From Ypsolopha sequella (lineage: Eukaryota > Arthropoda > Insecta > Lepidoptera > Ypsolophidae): 64,000 nt of DNA. Shown here one piece after another: positions 11,171 to 22,211 of this stretch (positions are counted from its first letter, which is position 1; each line of letters begins with the position of its first letter). The notes beneath the pieces were generated by a model, which ran no database searches, was not told where the DNA came from, and was given only the letters and a program-made list of their open reading frames with translations. The translations under genes and the position numbers were made by a program. Where the stretch lies: contig OW204000.1 of the NCBI GenBank assembly GCA_934047225.1, positions 19,796,001-19,860,000 of the forward strand, read 5' to 3'.

Positions 11171-11554
11171 GGCCTGAAGTACTTATTCATCCATTTTAAG
11201 TACGTTTACAAAACGAGAGATAGAATTGTAAGAATACTAACATTTTGAAGAAGAAAAATCAAAATGCCATCTTCTCGTCAGAATTCTCAATAACAAGTGC
11301 ATTGCCGTACTAAAATCTAACAGCGATACAAAAGAACGGAAACTCGAAGACGAAATATATTGATGTGTGTGTACATTTCAAGGGTCCTTGTTTTATGGCG
11401 CGGGGATATGGCGCCTTATGCCAGATATGCTTTGTCTTTTTCCTAGAGAACACACTTTTCTGTTTAGGGTATCGAAACTTATAGAATCCGTTTACTTTAA
11501 AAAAAGAACATATATTTATTTGTCAATAACAACCAATTACACAAAAACTTAAGT

Positions 11555-11645
11555 TTTAAACAGACAAAAAGGACGCAGCTCAGCAAAATGCTGTGAGTGT
11601 GTACATCTGCACAGCGATGATTTTCAGCTGTCCCTGTTCTCACTA
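11555..11645. repeat. Family D fragment
   Basis: 'gctcagcaaaatgctg' followed by 'cacagcgatgattttcagct' is the conserved core of family D. Its microsatellite tail is missing here. Confidence 0.6.
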
Positions 11646-11739
11646 AATATTACATGTAGAGCGGGTAGATTAATTTTTAATGAAGCTAAATATTAAAAAT
11701 GTGTTGCATTATAAAATAATTGCAAATATCAAATCTCTA

Positions 11740-11970
11740 GATATGGTTGAAACACACCTAATAAAATATGTTTGAGTTCTGTATATGGTTCCTATTCGTC
11801 AAACGAGGAGAAAAAGTGTGTTTGAAGACCTGATTTTAACAATTATTTCTATCGAGGAAAATTTATCCCAACACGTTTTATAATTTCAAAACCAGAAATT
11901 TATTAAAATTTTCCGTGAATTTCATGAAATACACAAAAAAGAACCACCTCTATTTTTTACATATCGCCTT
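11740..11970 (+). repeat. Family B copy, inverted relative of 6980-7260
   Basis: 'aaacacacctaataaaatat', 'cctattcgtcaaacgaggag' and 'atttctatcgaggaaaattt' are reverse complements of the 7140-7260 sequence. Confidence 0.75.
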
Positions 11971-12304
11971 AAGATTACCATAATTTTAGGGTGTTTCTGA
12001 TAGATACATGAAAAAATTTATAGATATTTAGATGAAAAAAGTACTAAAGTAACAATATAATAGCAAAAAAGCCCTTAGCATCGGGTCCCTATTCCAAACT
12101 TGGCCAGTTTTATACGTTTCATATTGTTGAATAACATAACCGCAATTCTGTTCGAATCGAAATATTTTATTCCACTTTGATTTCTTTACTGTATATGAGT
12201 TGAAAGACAAGTACATCGTTATTCACGATGAAACTTTCATATGAAAAAATGTGGTATAGAAAAGATGTAAAGATTTTTTATCGTTAGTTCGGGAAAAAGA
12301 ATAT
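11971..12304. other. Unassigned sequence
   Basis: No gene or element is seen. A 62-codon minus frame has no family features. Confidence 0.5.
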
Positions 12305-12990
12305 GAAAACCGGTCAAGTGCGAGTTGGACTCGCGCACGAAGGGTTCCGTACCATTATCTATAATAATACAGATCGCGCCAAACTTCTAGTCCGCTCGGA
12401 AGTTGCTCTTCCCAAGAACGGCCCATACATTTTGTTCCTGCTGATGCGAATCGCCCCGTGTTTAGAGGGGACAAAAAGTTTGGCGCGATCTGTACTCGTT
12501 AACTTGTAAAGCCTACTTAGCTGTGATAGTTTTCTTTTTAATTTTTCGTTATATATACTACTGCCGTAATTTTTTTTACCTCTTCAAATACAACCGTTTC
12601 GCCGGCAGGGGGGGGGCGAACTTGACTCTAACAAAAATTAACACTTTTAAGTTTAATATTTCGCAAACGGAACCCTGGATCAAAAAATGATCTTCTCAAC
12701 CCCAAATATTTTTAAATTACCTATCCAACGACACACCACACTAGGGGATAGACGAGAAAAAAAAAATCATCCCCACTTTACGTGTAAGGGAGATACCCTA
12801 AAAAAAAATCTTTTTCAAAATTTTACTGTACCACTTTATTGGCGTGATAAATACGTATACCCATGCCAAATTACAGCTTTCTAGTACTAATAGTCTCTAA
12901 GCTAAGCCGCGGACAGACAGACAGACAGACAGACAGACGGACATGGCGAAACTATAAGGGTTCCTTGTTGCTGACTACGGAACCCTAAAA
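12305..12990 (+). repeat. Family A copy with a nested MITE
   Basis: It starts 'aaaaccggtcaagtgcgagt' and ends 'ctacggaaccctaaaa'. A (gaca)n run lies at 12911-12940 just before the end, as in other family A copies. A 123-bp MITE (12370-12492) interrupts it. A G-run and a decayed body fill the rest. Confidence 0.85.
12370..12492. mobile_element. 123-bp MITE with 17-bp inverted ends and TA duplication
   Basis: Perfect 17-bp ends: 'cagatcgcgccaaactt' at 12370-12386 and its reverse complement at 12476-12492. TA flanks both sides (12368-12369 and 12493-12494). It sits inside the family A copy, which dates it as the younger insertion. TA duplication suggests a Tc1/mariner-type mobiliser. There is no coding capacity. 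Confidence 0.85.
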
Positions 12991-13499
12991 AGGAAAACTT
13001 TTTCATAAAGACATCATAAGGTAAGTGAGTCGAGCGCTATGTACGTGATCTACAAATGTGTAATTTTCCTTTTTTTTCGCTTCTTGTATATATTTTTGGA
13101 TTCGAGTAGTCAAAGGGCATTGAGGCGTTGCTGTAAGGGTCGCTATTTTCTATGGAACCCTAATAATTTAGTCCTGTAACCTTTTATCCGCAGAAGGACT
13201 AATACCGATCAAATTGGTGTTACACTGAAGAAGGGCCACGTCAAAAGCAATAGTACATTGTTCACCGAGGGAAGAAAGGGGAAGATTACCAACGAGGGTT
13301 TAGTTTGAGGCCCAAGGCGAAGCCAAGGGCCTCAATACACACGGGTTGGGAATCGCACTTTCTCCCGAGTGATACACAGTGCTTTATACTACACCTGCGA
13401 GGAAATAGTATAATTTTACTTTTAATCAAGATACAATAAAATAAACCGACTGACTCGTGTGCGATTGTCACTTTTTATTTCCTTCTTATTTTTTATTAT
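12991..13499. other. Unassigned, with a small hairpin
   Basis: No gene was recognised. 'gaggccc' and 'gggcctc' at about 13308-13334 form a short palindrome around 'aaggcgaagccaa'. Confidence 0.5.
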
Positions 13500-13834
13500 G
13501 TACTGTAACATATAGCTAGGCAATATGTTAGGTTTAGGTAAGGCTAGGTTTTATAGGTAGGTTAAAGGACTATTTGTTCGTGTTTAGTTGGCAATCGATA
13601 ACCTTTATGGATCGACATACGTCGCATTGACTGAATTATTTGATGTTTTCCAAAAATAAATACAGATCGAGTATAAAAGATCTTTCAGACAAAACAAATT
13701 GTGATGCGCACCGTGTACTCGGGACCTTATGGGGATATTTTTTAATCACACCACTTTATTTTTCAGTTTATCTTTTTATATTATTCTCTTTTTTTCACTT
13801 CACATATCCTATTTATCATGCATATATTAAGGGA

Positions 13835-13870
13835 GGGGAGCTCCAAATTTGGTAGAGCACTCGCTTCTTA
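13835..13870 (+). repeat. tRNA-Ala-like 5' half fragment
   Basis: 'ggggagctccaaatttggta' followed by 'gagcactcgctt' closely resembles the 5' half of tRNA-Ala (D arm and start of the anticodon arm). The 3' half and B box are missing, so it is not a functional tRNA. It lies inside the central part of the long-armed element. Confidence 0.45.
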
Positions 13871-13891
13871 TATTTCTCCAATAATTTACGG

Positions 13892-13988
13892 ATGGAGAAG
13901 AACATCCGCACTAATCGGACTCTCTGAGGTATCTTCCTATATGGAGAACTACGTCCGCACTACTCGGACTCTCTGAGGTATCTTGCTC
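13892..13988 (+). repeat. Tandem duplication, 49-bp unit
   Basis: Two units beginning 'atggagaa' and containing 'cggactctctgaggtatctt' start at 13892 and 13941. They differ at only a few positions. Both lie inside the loop of the long-armed element. Confidence 0.85.
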
Positions 13989-14194
13989 GTGTTTTGTCTG
14001 AAAGATCTTTTATACTCGATCTGTATTTATTTTTGGAAAACATCAAATAATTCAGTCAATGCGACGTATGTCGATCCATAAAGGTTATCGATTGCCAACT
14101 AAACACGAACAAATAGTCCTTTAACCTACCTATAAAACCTAGCCTTACCTAAACCTAACATATTGCCTAGCTATATGTTACAGTACAGGAAAAG

Positions 14195-14266
14195 CAAGTG
14201 GCCAGTATCATTTTTCGAATTTTATGTACGAGTTCGCAAAATAATACTGGCCACTTGGCCACTTGC
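14195..14266. repeat. Hairpin with repeated right arm
   Basis: 'caagtggccagtat' at 14195-14208 pairs with 'atactggccacttg' at 14244-14257. The arm is then partly repeated ('ggccacttgc', 14257-14266), so two foldings are possible. Confidence 0.8.
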
Positions 14267-14295
14267 TCATTCTTTATGTGATTTAAAAAAAAAAC

Positions 14296-14383
14296 AGCAC
14301 GTTAACAATGGATTTGCATATACTTTTTCTGCCCGCTCAAGCACGTTAACAATGAATTTTCATACACTTTTTCCGCCCGCATA
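14296..14383 (+). repeat. Tandem duplication, 44-bp unit
   Basis: Units at 14296-14339 and 14340-14383 both begin 'agcacgttaacaatg' and end in 'cgcccgc' plus a few bases, with about six differences. Confidence 0.85.
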
Positions 14384-14497
14384 TTTGTATGACAGTAATG
14401 ACGTATTTTCTGCATCGTTTTCAAAAAAGTAAGAAGGTACTTTCCGAGCAGGTGTAGTATAAAGGAATATAATATACGCGCGTGTAAAACAACTCTA

Positions 14498-15094
14498 CAG
14501 TAATACCCCGCTATACACGAGAGATGCGTTCCAGGGAAAATCACGTAAAGCATAGAGGCATTTTAAACACACTTATTTTACTCATAACACTCAATAATGT
14601 AATAATATTTTCAATGCAAGTGCTCGTAAAGTATTTACAATGGTTGGCTAACCTGTAGCCTTTCCTGTGTACCATTACTGTTATCCTTTTTTTCCACTGT
14701 TTAACGGCTCTGGATACAGTCCTTTTGAGCCAATTATAATTTAAAGTTCACAAGATTATATTTGTTTTCATTTCCTCATACTATGCATTGAAAAACGTAG
14801 TATGATACATGGGCGTAAGAGCAATAAATTACTCGGTTACGTTAAATACGAATAAATCGTCCTCGTGATTTATTCCTTTGCGCCCTTGTAGCATAAACTA
14901 CTATTAAAGCATATTATATGTATTATCTACCTATTCTTTGCTTTCTGCCGCTCGTAAGTATATAACCAATCAAATATCAATTCGGTGACCAATCAGTGTA
15001 GTCGCGTAAAGCCCCGCAATTTAGCGCAAAAATTTAAAAACTGCGTTTTAGCGAATCCGCGTTATACGGGGTCGCGTAAAGCGGGGTATTATTG
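14498..15094. mobile_element. pogo/Tigger-like non-autonomous element, TA-flanked
   Basis: The left end 'cagtaataccccgctataca' and right end 'aaagcggggtattattg' (inverted) have the style of pogo/Tigger ends, with TA at 14496-14497 and 15095-15096. The inner arm partners are 'cgtaaagc' and 'cgcgtaaagc'. A family C repeat (about 14608-14905) fills the middle, so the original element was shorter. No transposase frame remains. Confidence 0.7.
14608..14905 (+). repeat. Family C copy
   Basis: 'tgcaagtgctcgtaaag', 'cctttcctgtgtaccat', 'ttccactgtttaacggc' and 'gcgcccttgtagcataaact' occur in the same order as in the copies at 46670-47030 and 48132-48497. This copy lacks the 'actttttatgcatcaaaacc' segment found in the other two. 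Confidence 0.85.
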
Positions 15095-15365
15095 TATTAA
15101 AAATTGTGGAAGGTGTATCAAGATCGTAACAGATGGAGACCTGTAAGTCTCTGACTGAGTATTATGTAGGTATGTAACCCGTTTGCAGCCGCCAACGAAC
15201 ACATATATCTATAACAATATTAAAAGTCTTATTTGCAAAGCCGTAGCAAATGACGGGAAAATTCGTAGACGCCTGCATACGTGTCTGCTACGCTTCGTAG
15301 CAAGAGTAAAATTATTTTTAGATTGCTACGCGTCAGGTCCTTACTAAGAAATTGGTGTTTTGTGT
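15095..15365. other. Unassigned, short CGTAGC-rich patch
   Basis: Around 15240-15350 the words 'cgtagcaa', 'gctacg' and 'cgtagcaag' recur on both strands, which gives local small hairpins. No gene was recognised. Confidence 0.45.
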
Positions 15366-15690
15366 GGAGAATTAGAAGGAAACTCAATTTTCAGTACTAG
15401 CATTTTGCATTTTTTTTTGAATGACAAATCCAAATTTTATAATTTCTTTTGTGATGAATTATACAACATTAATTTAATTTTTTAAAAGTGTCAACTGTAA
15501 AAAATTATTGCGAATCTTATCATGGAAATGGATGGCGTTTAAGACGAGATTTAATTTTAGTTGTTAAACTGAAATTTTAAAACGTAGAAATCTACTTTCA
15601 AACAAAAAACAAATAATGGAAATAGCTATTCAATAACAGGAATTATTAACCTATGAATCTGTAAGAAAATTTCGCTAATTTCATAGGTAA
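15366..15690 (+). repeat. Dispersed repeat, copy also at 45744-46130
   Basis: Shared words in order: 'gaaactcaatttt', 'caaatccaaatt', 'aatttcttttgtg', 'aagtgtca', 'caaacaaaaaacaaataat', 'tgaatctgtaagaaaatttc'. The 45744 copy has extra sequence in the middle. No coding frame was seen. Confidence 0.8.
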
Positions 15691-16295
15691 GCCAATATAT
15701 ATCGTGCCGTTTATTGAAATGGGATATGGGCGCCGAAAACTCGCAAACATTTTGGAGTTTGAACTGCATAATTTAACTTTTAGGATTCCTTTAAAAATGG
15801 AAGCCATAAATCAAACCAGTTTATTTGTAACCATTTTCTTATCACTCGAAACGAAGCAACCCACCAAGTTGCGTGCAATGTAGACTCCATTACTTCTAAT
15901 GAGTACTTTTCTCCTCTGATAAGTAAACTTGTTTCCATTACGCGAGACTTTGCTTAATAATGAGTTTTTAATAGAAAACGCTCTGGAATACTGACGACGT
16001 ATTTGGGGAAAGCATCACTGGAATGGGGTGACCAAACGTTGGACGTTCGAATACCGGAAGTTATTGTGTAAATTTGTTTTCCTACGTTTCTTTAGGTGGC
16101 CGAAATATACTCGGTGTTAATATAAAGTTGCGGAAGCCGGAAACTGGCGATAGTACTCGTCCATACAAACAACTTTTACTATCGAGCCTACCTTTGGATC
16201 GCGAAACAAAAATCAGCTGTTCCATAGAAAAGTTACACAGTTACCCGACCAAAATGTATGAAACAACAGATATTTCTCAATATTTTTTTCACGAA
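15691..16295. other. Unassigned sequence
   Basis: No gene is recognised. The 78-codon plus frame at 16074-16310 ends in family D DNA and has no family features. Confidence 0.45.
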
Positions 16296-16530
16296 AAGTT
16301 AGATAGATAGATAGATAGATAAAAACTTTATTCAAAGCCTCTTACAAAAAAACACAAAAAGTACACTTTTAGAGCTTAACAAATACATTATAATCCTCAA
16401 AATAATGACAATCTTTGACATAGAGGCTGAAAGGGCACTGGCTCAGCATACGCCACAGAATAATCTGTGACACTGATATTCTGCCATGTTGTTTGTATGG
16501 GCGGGTAATATCGCCAGTTTGCGGTTTCCG
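16296..16530 (-). repeat. Family D retroposon with (GATA)n tail
   Basis: The 'gatagatagatagata' tail at 16302-16322 is followed by 'aaaaactttattcaaagcct', a typical 3' end read on the minus strand. The core 'ggctcagcatacgccacaga' with 'gtgacactgatattctgcca' matches the other copies. Confidence 0.65.
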
Positions 16531-16554
16531 TAACTTCATCTTAACACCTGTATA

Positions 16555-16840
16555 TCAAAAAGTACCCTGACTGACTGATCTATCTGTTATACCATACTAA
16601 TAGTTTCCTTTCGTTTATCCTTATACTATCTACTTCCTAAATCTATCTATATGTAAGAATGATCTATCGATAATAAGACTAAACGGCTGGTTCTAAAAAC
16701 ATAAAATTTGGCCTCTAGGTTTCTTGTATAACGCAGACAATTTACAAAGAAGTTTTTAGAAATTATTACGAGATTGAGAAAAATGAGATCTACTTGGGCA
16801 ACGCTGCAGGCATCTGCTAGTATGCTATAACTCGTTTAGT
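16555..16840 (+). repeat. Family F copy
   Basis: 'cctgactgactgatctatct' opens it, and 'aacataaaatttggcctcta', 'ggtttcttgtataacg' and 'agaagtttttagaaatt' match the copies at 35985-36300 and 54375-54505. Confidence 0.7.
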
Positions 16841-18185
16841 TAAATTTGATTTTAGGGTTCTGTTAAAAACGGAGCTCCATACGGAAGTTTTGATGTCACC
16901 GGCTGAACTGTAATTTGAGACGCAGATGGTAAAAAAAATACACTGAAAATTCATGTTGGTTGTCTAATGAAAAGTATTATCACTGAGAAAACGAGCAATA
17001 AAAATAAAACTTCTTTTTATGGCTGTAAACGCTTCTCAGGGCGCCATTTTGTGACTCTAGCAGAAGCTAGCGCAGTTTTGGCTCTAAAAAGTTGATTGCT
17101 GAATTAAATGAAATATGTAATGTTTTTTTTGTGTCTTGGCGACGGCTGCTGTTTTAAGCACCACTTTTTGCCAGTGTCAAGTTAGATTTTGACATGGTTA
17201 TTTATTCAGAGTTTAAGACGCCGTCTGTTCATCACGCAAGGTACAATTTAAAAAAGGTAAAAAAAAAACTGTGAGACGTGATGGCTGGTTTTGGGTAGTC
17301 TTCAAATTGCACTAAACCATAGTATTCCTACTCGGTCACAGAATGGAAATTGTAACGAAAATGCGTGAAACGACTTCACATTAGGTAACAAAAAGGAATG
17401 TTACCTTCGCGTTTTTGCACAAATTCTCGACATTTGTGTTTTACTTCTCAATTTAGGACTTAAATTTTTACATTTCGGAGATAGAGTATCACGTGTTTAG
17501 ATTTGTATATTTACCGGGAATGAACCGGTTTTAGGAATAGGCCAATCTATTAATAGTTTTTCGGAAATCCAAAAAAAAATAGTTATATGTTGTTTTCATT
17601 TGCCGATAAGTACATATTTTATTAGTTTGTAATTGTTTTTTCTAACCTACCATTTAGTTGTTATAAACGGCGTTAAATCTTAAAATTCCATTTTAAGCTT
17701 ATTTTATTACTGTAAGGTGATTTAAGTATGTGTACAATTTAAAAAAAAATTAAGTTAAAAAGTAGTAGTAGAGTAGGTATGTGTTGGCCCGGATCACAAT
17801 CTATCATGCTTTAGTCACGTGATCCTTTTTTCAGAATTTAGAAAGTAGAAAGGATAAGAAGGGAAGGAAACGATTAAAATGATAGAACACATATAAGTAA
17901 CAAAGTAGGTATAGGGATATTAACCTACCTATTGTCTTTTTATTGTTTCGTACTCAAAGTTCGCCTTCCAGTCATCAATCATCAAAGTTACAGACAGACA
18001 AACCGCCAAGCTATACTAATATTTAGCCCGGATTTACATACAATGACAACCACACATCTGCTATTGTGACTCATATGACTAACTTTGTTATTACATACAT
18101 GATTCGATGTGTGTATGGCGTGGGCACGGTACTCTCGGGAAAGTTGTGCTGTTCCAGTTTGCGCTCTTATTACAAATTCAATAAA
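16841..18185. other. Unassigned sequence
   Basis: AT-rich with several A and T runs. No gene, RNA or repeat hallmark was recognised. Confidence 0.5.
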
Positions 18186-18375
18186 GGTAACAAGTGGGTC
18201 TCTATAGCTTCAGCCATTATAGGTTGCCAATTGAAATTTTCACAGTTTCACTATGGCTTCTATCACGGCAAAAAAAATTGTATCCAAGGGGTGTCCCCGT
18301 ACAAAAAAAAACCGGCCAAGTGCGAGTCGGACTCGCGCGCGAAGGGTTCCGTTTCATTATCTATAAAAACAGCAA
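18186..18375. repeat. Two family A pieces head to head
   Basis: 18198-18250 ('ctctatagcttcagccatta', 'ccaattgaaattttcacag') is an inner piece in minus orientation, as at 28220-28270. 18303-18365 is the plus-strand head ('accggccaagtgcgagtcgg', 'actcgcgcgcgaagggttcc'). The element seems rearranged or made of two insertions. Confidence 0.7.
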
Positions 18376-18728
18376 AAAAAGCATATCTGTTGTCTGTTTA
18401 AATCAGTTTGTTTTAAATTTCATTGTTTTTGAGTATGTTTGAATATGTACCTTTTATGATATTTTGTTTTTATGTGTTTTGTTGAACTAAATCTGTAATT
18501 TTTTATTCTTATTTGTGTGGCAACAAATACCATTTTTTTTGTCTCTTTCTTTCTTGCTTGCCCAAATTATTTCTTTAAATGACGATTTTTGGCCGCGTAT
18601 TGGCACAACTTTGATGGCGAACTGATATCGATATTTTCTGAACCCAGGGGGGACTGAACAAAACCAATTCTTGGATACGACCCGGACTCACAAAATAGAT
18701 ACAACCAGAAGGCCGACCCGACGACGGA

Positions 18729-18863
18729 GCGAAAACAGACGCACACATGCATAGACGCGTACGTATGATGATCTCGGCAGAATTGCGTATTGACATTCAC
18801 CCGAGTATCTCCGAGATCGTCCGTCGTACGTACGCGTCTATGTGTGCGTGCGCCTGTTTTCGC
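18729..18863. repeat. Inverted repeat of about 50-bp arms
   Basis: 'gcgaaaacagacgcacacat' through 'acgcgtacgta' and 'gatctcgg' at 18729-18777 is mirrored, with small indels, by 'ccgagatcgtccg' through 'gtacgtacgcgtctatgtgt' to 'cctgttttcgc' at 18809-18863. It is GC-rich compared with its surroundings. Confidence 0.8.
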
Positions 18864-19227
18864 TAGTTATGTGGAGTAAACATTCTGTAAGTGGTTATTT
18901 TGTGCTTGACTGAACTAAATTAACTCACAATAATAATTATGGACCATAATTTAACCTAGATATCATATACTATGGATGCAGTAAAAGCGTACAAAAAAAA
19001 GAAGAAAAAGAAAAGTAATAATTTAAAATTGTTGCCGTTCGGGATTCGTTTTTGGTGTTTGTTGTTTGTTGGTTTAGGGATACTGAAATTGTTTGTATTT
19101 TATGTGTAGCAAATAATTTAATTGTCAAATAGTCTAGATGTGATTAGTTATGTTCTGTCAAACTTATAATTGAAAATTTTACTTATTATTTTATTTTTAA
19201 TATAGGTATACTGTCTTATGACATATA
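18864..19227. other. Unassigned sequence
   Basis: No recognisable feature. Confidence 0.5.
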
Positions 19228-19229
19228 TA

Positions 19230-19490
19230 CAAGGTGACTTTTTGGTCATCATCCAATTCATACTGGAGGCTTAATAAGTGATCAGTATCTTGGATCAATA
19301 ACAATTTTTGTGAAATATGTAAAATGAAATTTCGGCTTTCCATAGAAATTGCCTTCCATTTCCGAGTGAATCACTATGGGGAGTCGAAATTTCATTTTAC
19401 GTATTTTACAAAAAAAATTATTGATCCATGATACTGATCACTTACCAAGCCACCAGTATGAATTTGGACGATGATCAAAAAGTCACCTTG
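19230..19490. mobile_element. Fold-back MITE, 261 bp, TA-flanked
   Basis: The arms 'caaggtgactttttggtcat' through 'catactgg' and the reverse complement ending 'agtcaccttg' pair along most of their length. Further inside, 'actgatcactta' and 'ggatcaataa' also pair, so the whole transcript could fold back. TA lies at 19228-19229 and 19491-19492. It is the longer relative of 1707-1861. Confidence 0.85.
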
Positions 19491-19492
19491 TA

Positions 19493-21659
19493 TAGGCATC
19501 TAGCCATGCTCAAGACACATGCTGAGTGGAGAACTATTTGGTATTATTAGTCTCTAGTTGTTAGTTTTAAGTAATAATGTTGAAATACCAAATAAAGCTA
19601 TTAGATACTCAGTTTGGTAGGTTAGATTTTAGTATTTAATGGCCACTTTAGTTATATTTAATAAGTAGTTTATTTTGTGCACATATGTATTCCCAAAAAT
19701 CAAAAACAAATATTCACTTTCAGGCTTGGTTTGCTGAAAGAAATCTCAGTTTTGAGATAAGCTCGCCACTGTATATTATATTTAAGACACCTATTTTGTT
19801 ATAAATTTATCTGTGTACGATAAAGAATTAAGCTATTCTATTCTATTATATTCTAAAAGCTATACCATCATCTGCGGATATACCGACTTTTAGCCCATTC
19901 AGCGCTTTTAGCCCTAAAACAGACTAAATCGCCCTTTGCCCAATCTATTTCTTTCCTAAAACATTATCTCTAGAAGTCGGCACTGCGATGTTTTTCTAAA
20001 TTTTGATGCTTTACCAAAGTAATGCGTCGATTTCTAAAGAACATTGTGTTGTAGATAGACAAAAAGTCGGCTTAAGGCGCTCTTATCCCAGAAGAGTGAC
20101 TCTCTGTCTTTTTCTTTACGTGTAAGGAGTAAAGAAAATAACCACACTTTTGTACTTTTTCGTTGTTTTTATCGGTTTTTAAATTGTTTAAAAATAAGGG
20201 ATATGATTATTAAAACCCACTTACGTGGTCGACCTAGAAAATTTAAAGAGCAATATTACCAGATATGTTTCCTTAATAAAAGAGTGGAATTATGGAAAGG
20301 GCATGATTTGAAAGGTGTTCGTGAATTATTTCTATCGAGTTTATCTGATCCTGTAACACATACGTGGAAGACCTAGATAAAGGTTCGAACTATATTGCGT
20401 ATTTTTTTTTGGAAGTTTTAGACGATATTTGAAAGTTGTTTATTTGTACTTATTTAGTTTTCTGTACTGTTGCCGTATTTATATTAATTAAGGAAGAAAA
20501 CATGATTATTGATTTTTCCTACAAACTATTATAGTTTATTCAATCGTAGTTACTGTTTTAATTTACTTCCATAAGCAAAACAATGGAATATCAAACAAGT
20601 ACTAAATCTTGAAAAAATATGCTATCCATACTATTACGATAAATGTATTAAGAATATTTTAAAATTAAATTCTTATTGAATATCGTGAAATAAGCTAAAT
20701 AAGTTACTGCCATGGAGCCTCTTTGTTTCAACCCAATGAATTTGTTTTACAAATATTCTGCGCGTTTACAGATTTTCAATACAACCTTATTATGGCGAGA
20801 CAAACGTGGAAATTCGGTCGGGGTATACGTTAATTCCATGGAATAAGATTCAAAATCACAGTAATTTGGAACATGAAATAAGTTTGTAGACGAGTGGCTC
20901 GAATTCTCTTTGCCAAACTCTGATCGAGATCTAACTAAACAATCAGCCATTTAAGGATTGTGATTGAAGATGGTACATTTTTGGGGCATATTTCATCAAC
21001 TTCTTATATTTTTGATCAAGAATATGTGAATTATGCTTGTTCTTTTTAAACAGTTTGGTTCACTAAACGGTCTTTCTTTTGTATTATATAATATCATTGG
21101 CTTTATTTTATATAGTTTATTTTAAAAATTAGATACTTTACTTGTACAAAATATATAACAATATATAACCATACAAAATGTAAAATTCTGACGGTTTTTC
21201 TCAAAAACTTAAGTTTACTTGGCGGTTTATTCAAAGATTTCAAAAGTTTAGATGAGCCCTGGCACCTAAAATCTATTGCATTGTTTTTTAATGTGTTTTG
21301 AATGTGAAATGTCACACTTTTGGCTTTATACGTATTTGTTCAAATGTTAGTGCACTTTAAAAATGCACACGACGGCATATTGAGACCCTTTTCTCGTAAA
21401 AATTCATTAAAGTGTCCAACTATCACTGTGTTCAGATGAGCACTGATTACAAACGTGTGAGAGTCAGCCATTTAAAGGTGAAAACATTTTGGTGCTGTTA
21501 TACTACGGTAAGGGCTTATCTTTACTTTTGAAATCTTTGTGTTTATTCAACAAATTTTCAATTGATTATTCAACTATGACTTAAACTCTGAGTTTAGGCA
21601 TTTTATAAAACCACCACATTGTTTCCTGGATCACCGTAACATGGGTGGATATCCTATTT
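19493..21659. other. Unassigned, with one possible LINE tail
   Basis: 19780-19855 ('tgtgtacgataaag' then 'ctattctattctat') looks like a retroposon 3' tail, but no body was recognised. 20200-20400 and the minus frames at 20747-20950 and 21103-21315 show no family features. Nothing else was seen. Confidence 0.4.
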
Positions 21660-21945
21660 TATTTTATTTATTTATTTCGGATACAAACAGTCTATAAACA
21701 TACAAACAGTCTATGTATATAAACATCTTGTTGGGTACCTCCAACCTATTCTGTTCCATAGCCCTTCATGTTAATATGGGTTTTCTAACCCATACAACAT
21801 TACTTTCTTGTTCCTCTCTTCCGGTGTCTCTGCCAGTGGCCCGTAACACCCCACGCAAAAGTGCCCATATCACCCCACTCAATAGTACCCATAACAGCCC
21901 ACCCTATAGTTCCCGTAATGCTGTTTTCGTAATAACGGGGTAAAT
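21660..21945 (-). repeat. Probable retroposon with (TTTA)n tail
   Basis: A 'ttatttatttatttcgg' tail at 21662-21680 opens a more GC-balanced stretch on the minus strand, as in the tails at 32480 and 38985. A small 'acaaacagtctat' duplication sits at about 21685-21713. The body was not recognised. Confidence 0.4.
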
Positions 21946-22211
21946 AGGTACAGGGTATATTCTATACGGGTTTGTGTAGGTTTTTGGATTGTATTTTGTC
22001 TATGGTATCTTTTGGTACTGAAATTTTACGGGGTTCCATTTTGGTAACGTTAAATTTCGTTGCAAGAAAATGAGGTTTTTATAAGGAAAGTAAGCAAAAA
22101 TATCTTTGCGAGTTGTGAAGAAAAGATTTTCTGGAAAAACATGATAAGATGCAACAAATATTCAGGCATCAGAGATTTCACGTATAAGGCATCATTTAAT
22201 CTTATGTGATT

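Larger units (their letters stand above)
13500..14186. mobile_element. Element with perfect 197-bp inverted arms
   Basis: 13500-13696 is exactly complementary to 13990-14186 as far as I can check base by base. The ends read 'gtactgtaacatatagctag'. The 293-bp centre holds a tRNA-Ala-like scrap and a 49-bp tandem duplication. No clear target duplication is visible. Perfect arms imply a very young insertion or recent gene conversion. It could be a fold-back (Foldback-like) transposon or a recent palindromic duplication. Confidence 0.85.

Noticed and set aside
12911..12940. Short spaced repeats as a CRISPR-like array
   Set aside because: It is a plain (GACA)n microsatellite inside family A. Nothing in the window has array-like spacing, and the genome is eukaryotic.
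18567..18800. Two overlapping minus-strand frames with Cys-rich words
   Set aside because: They overlap each other and the GC-rich inverted repeat, and no family is recognised.
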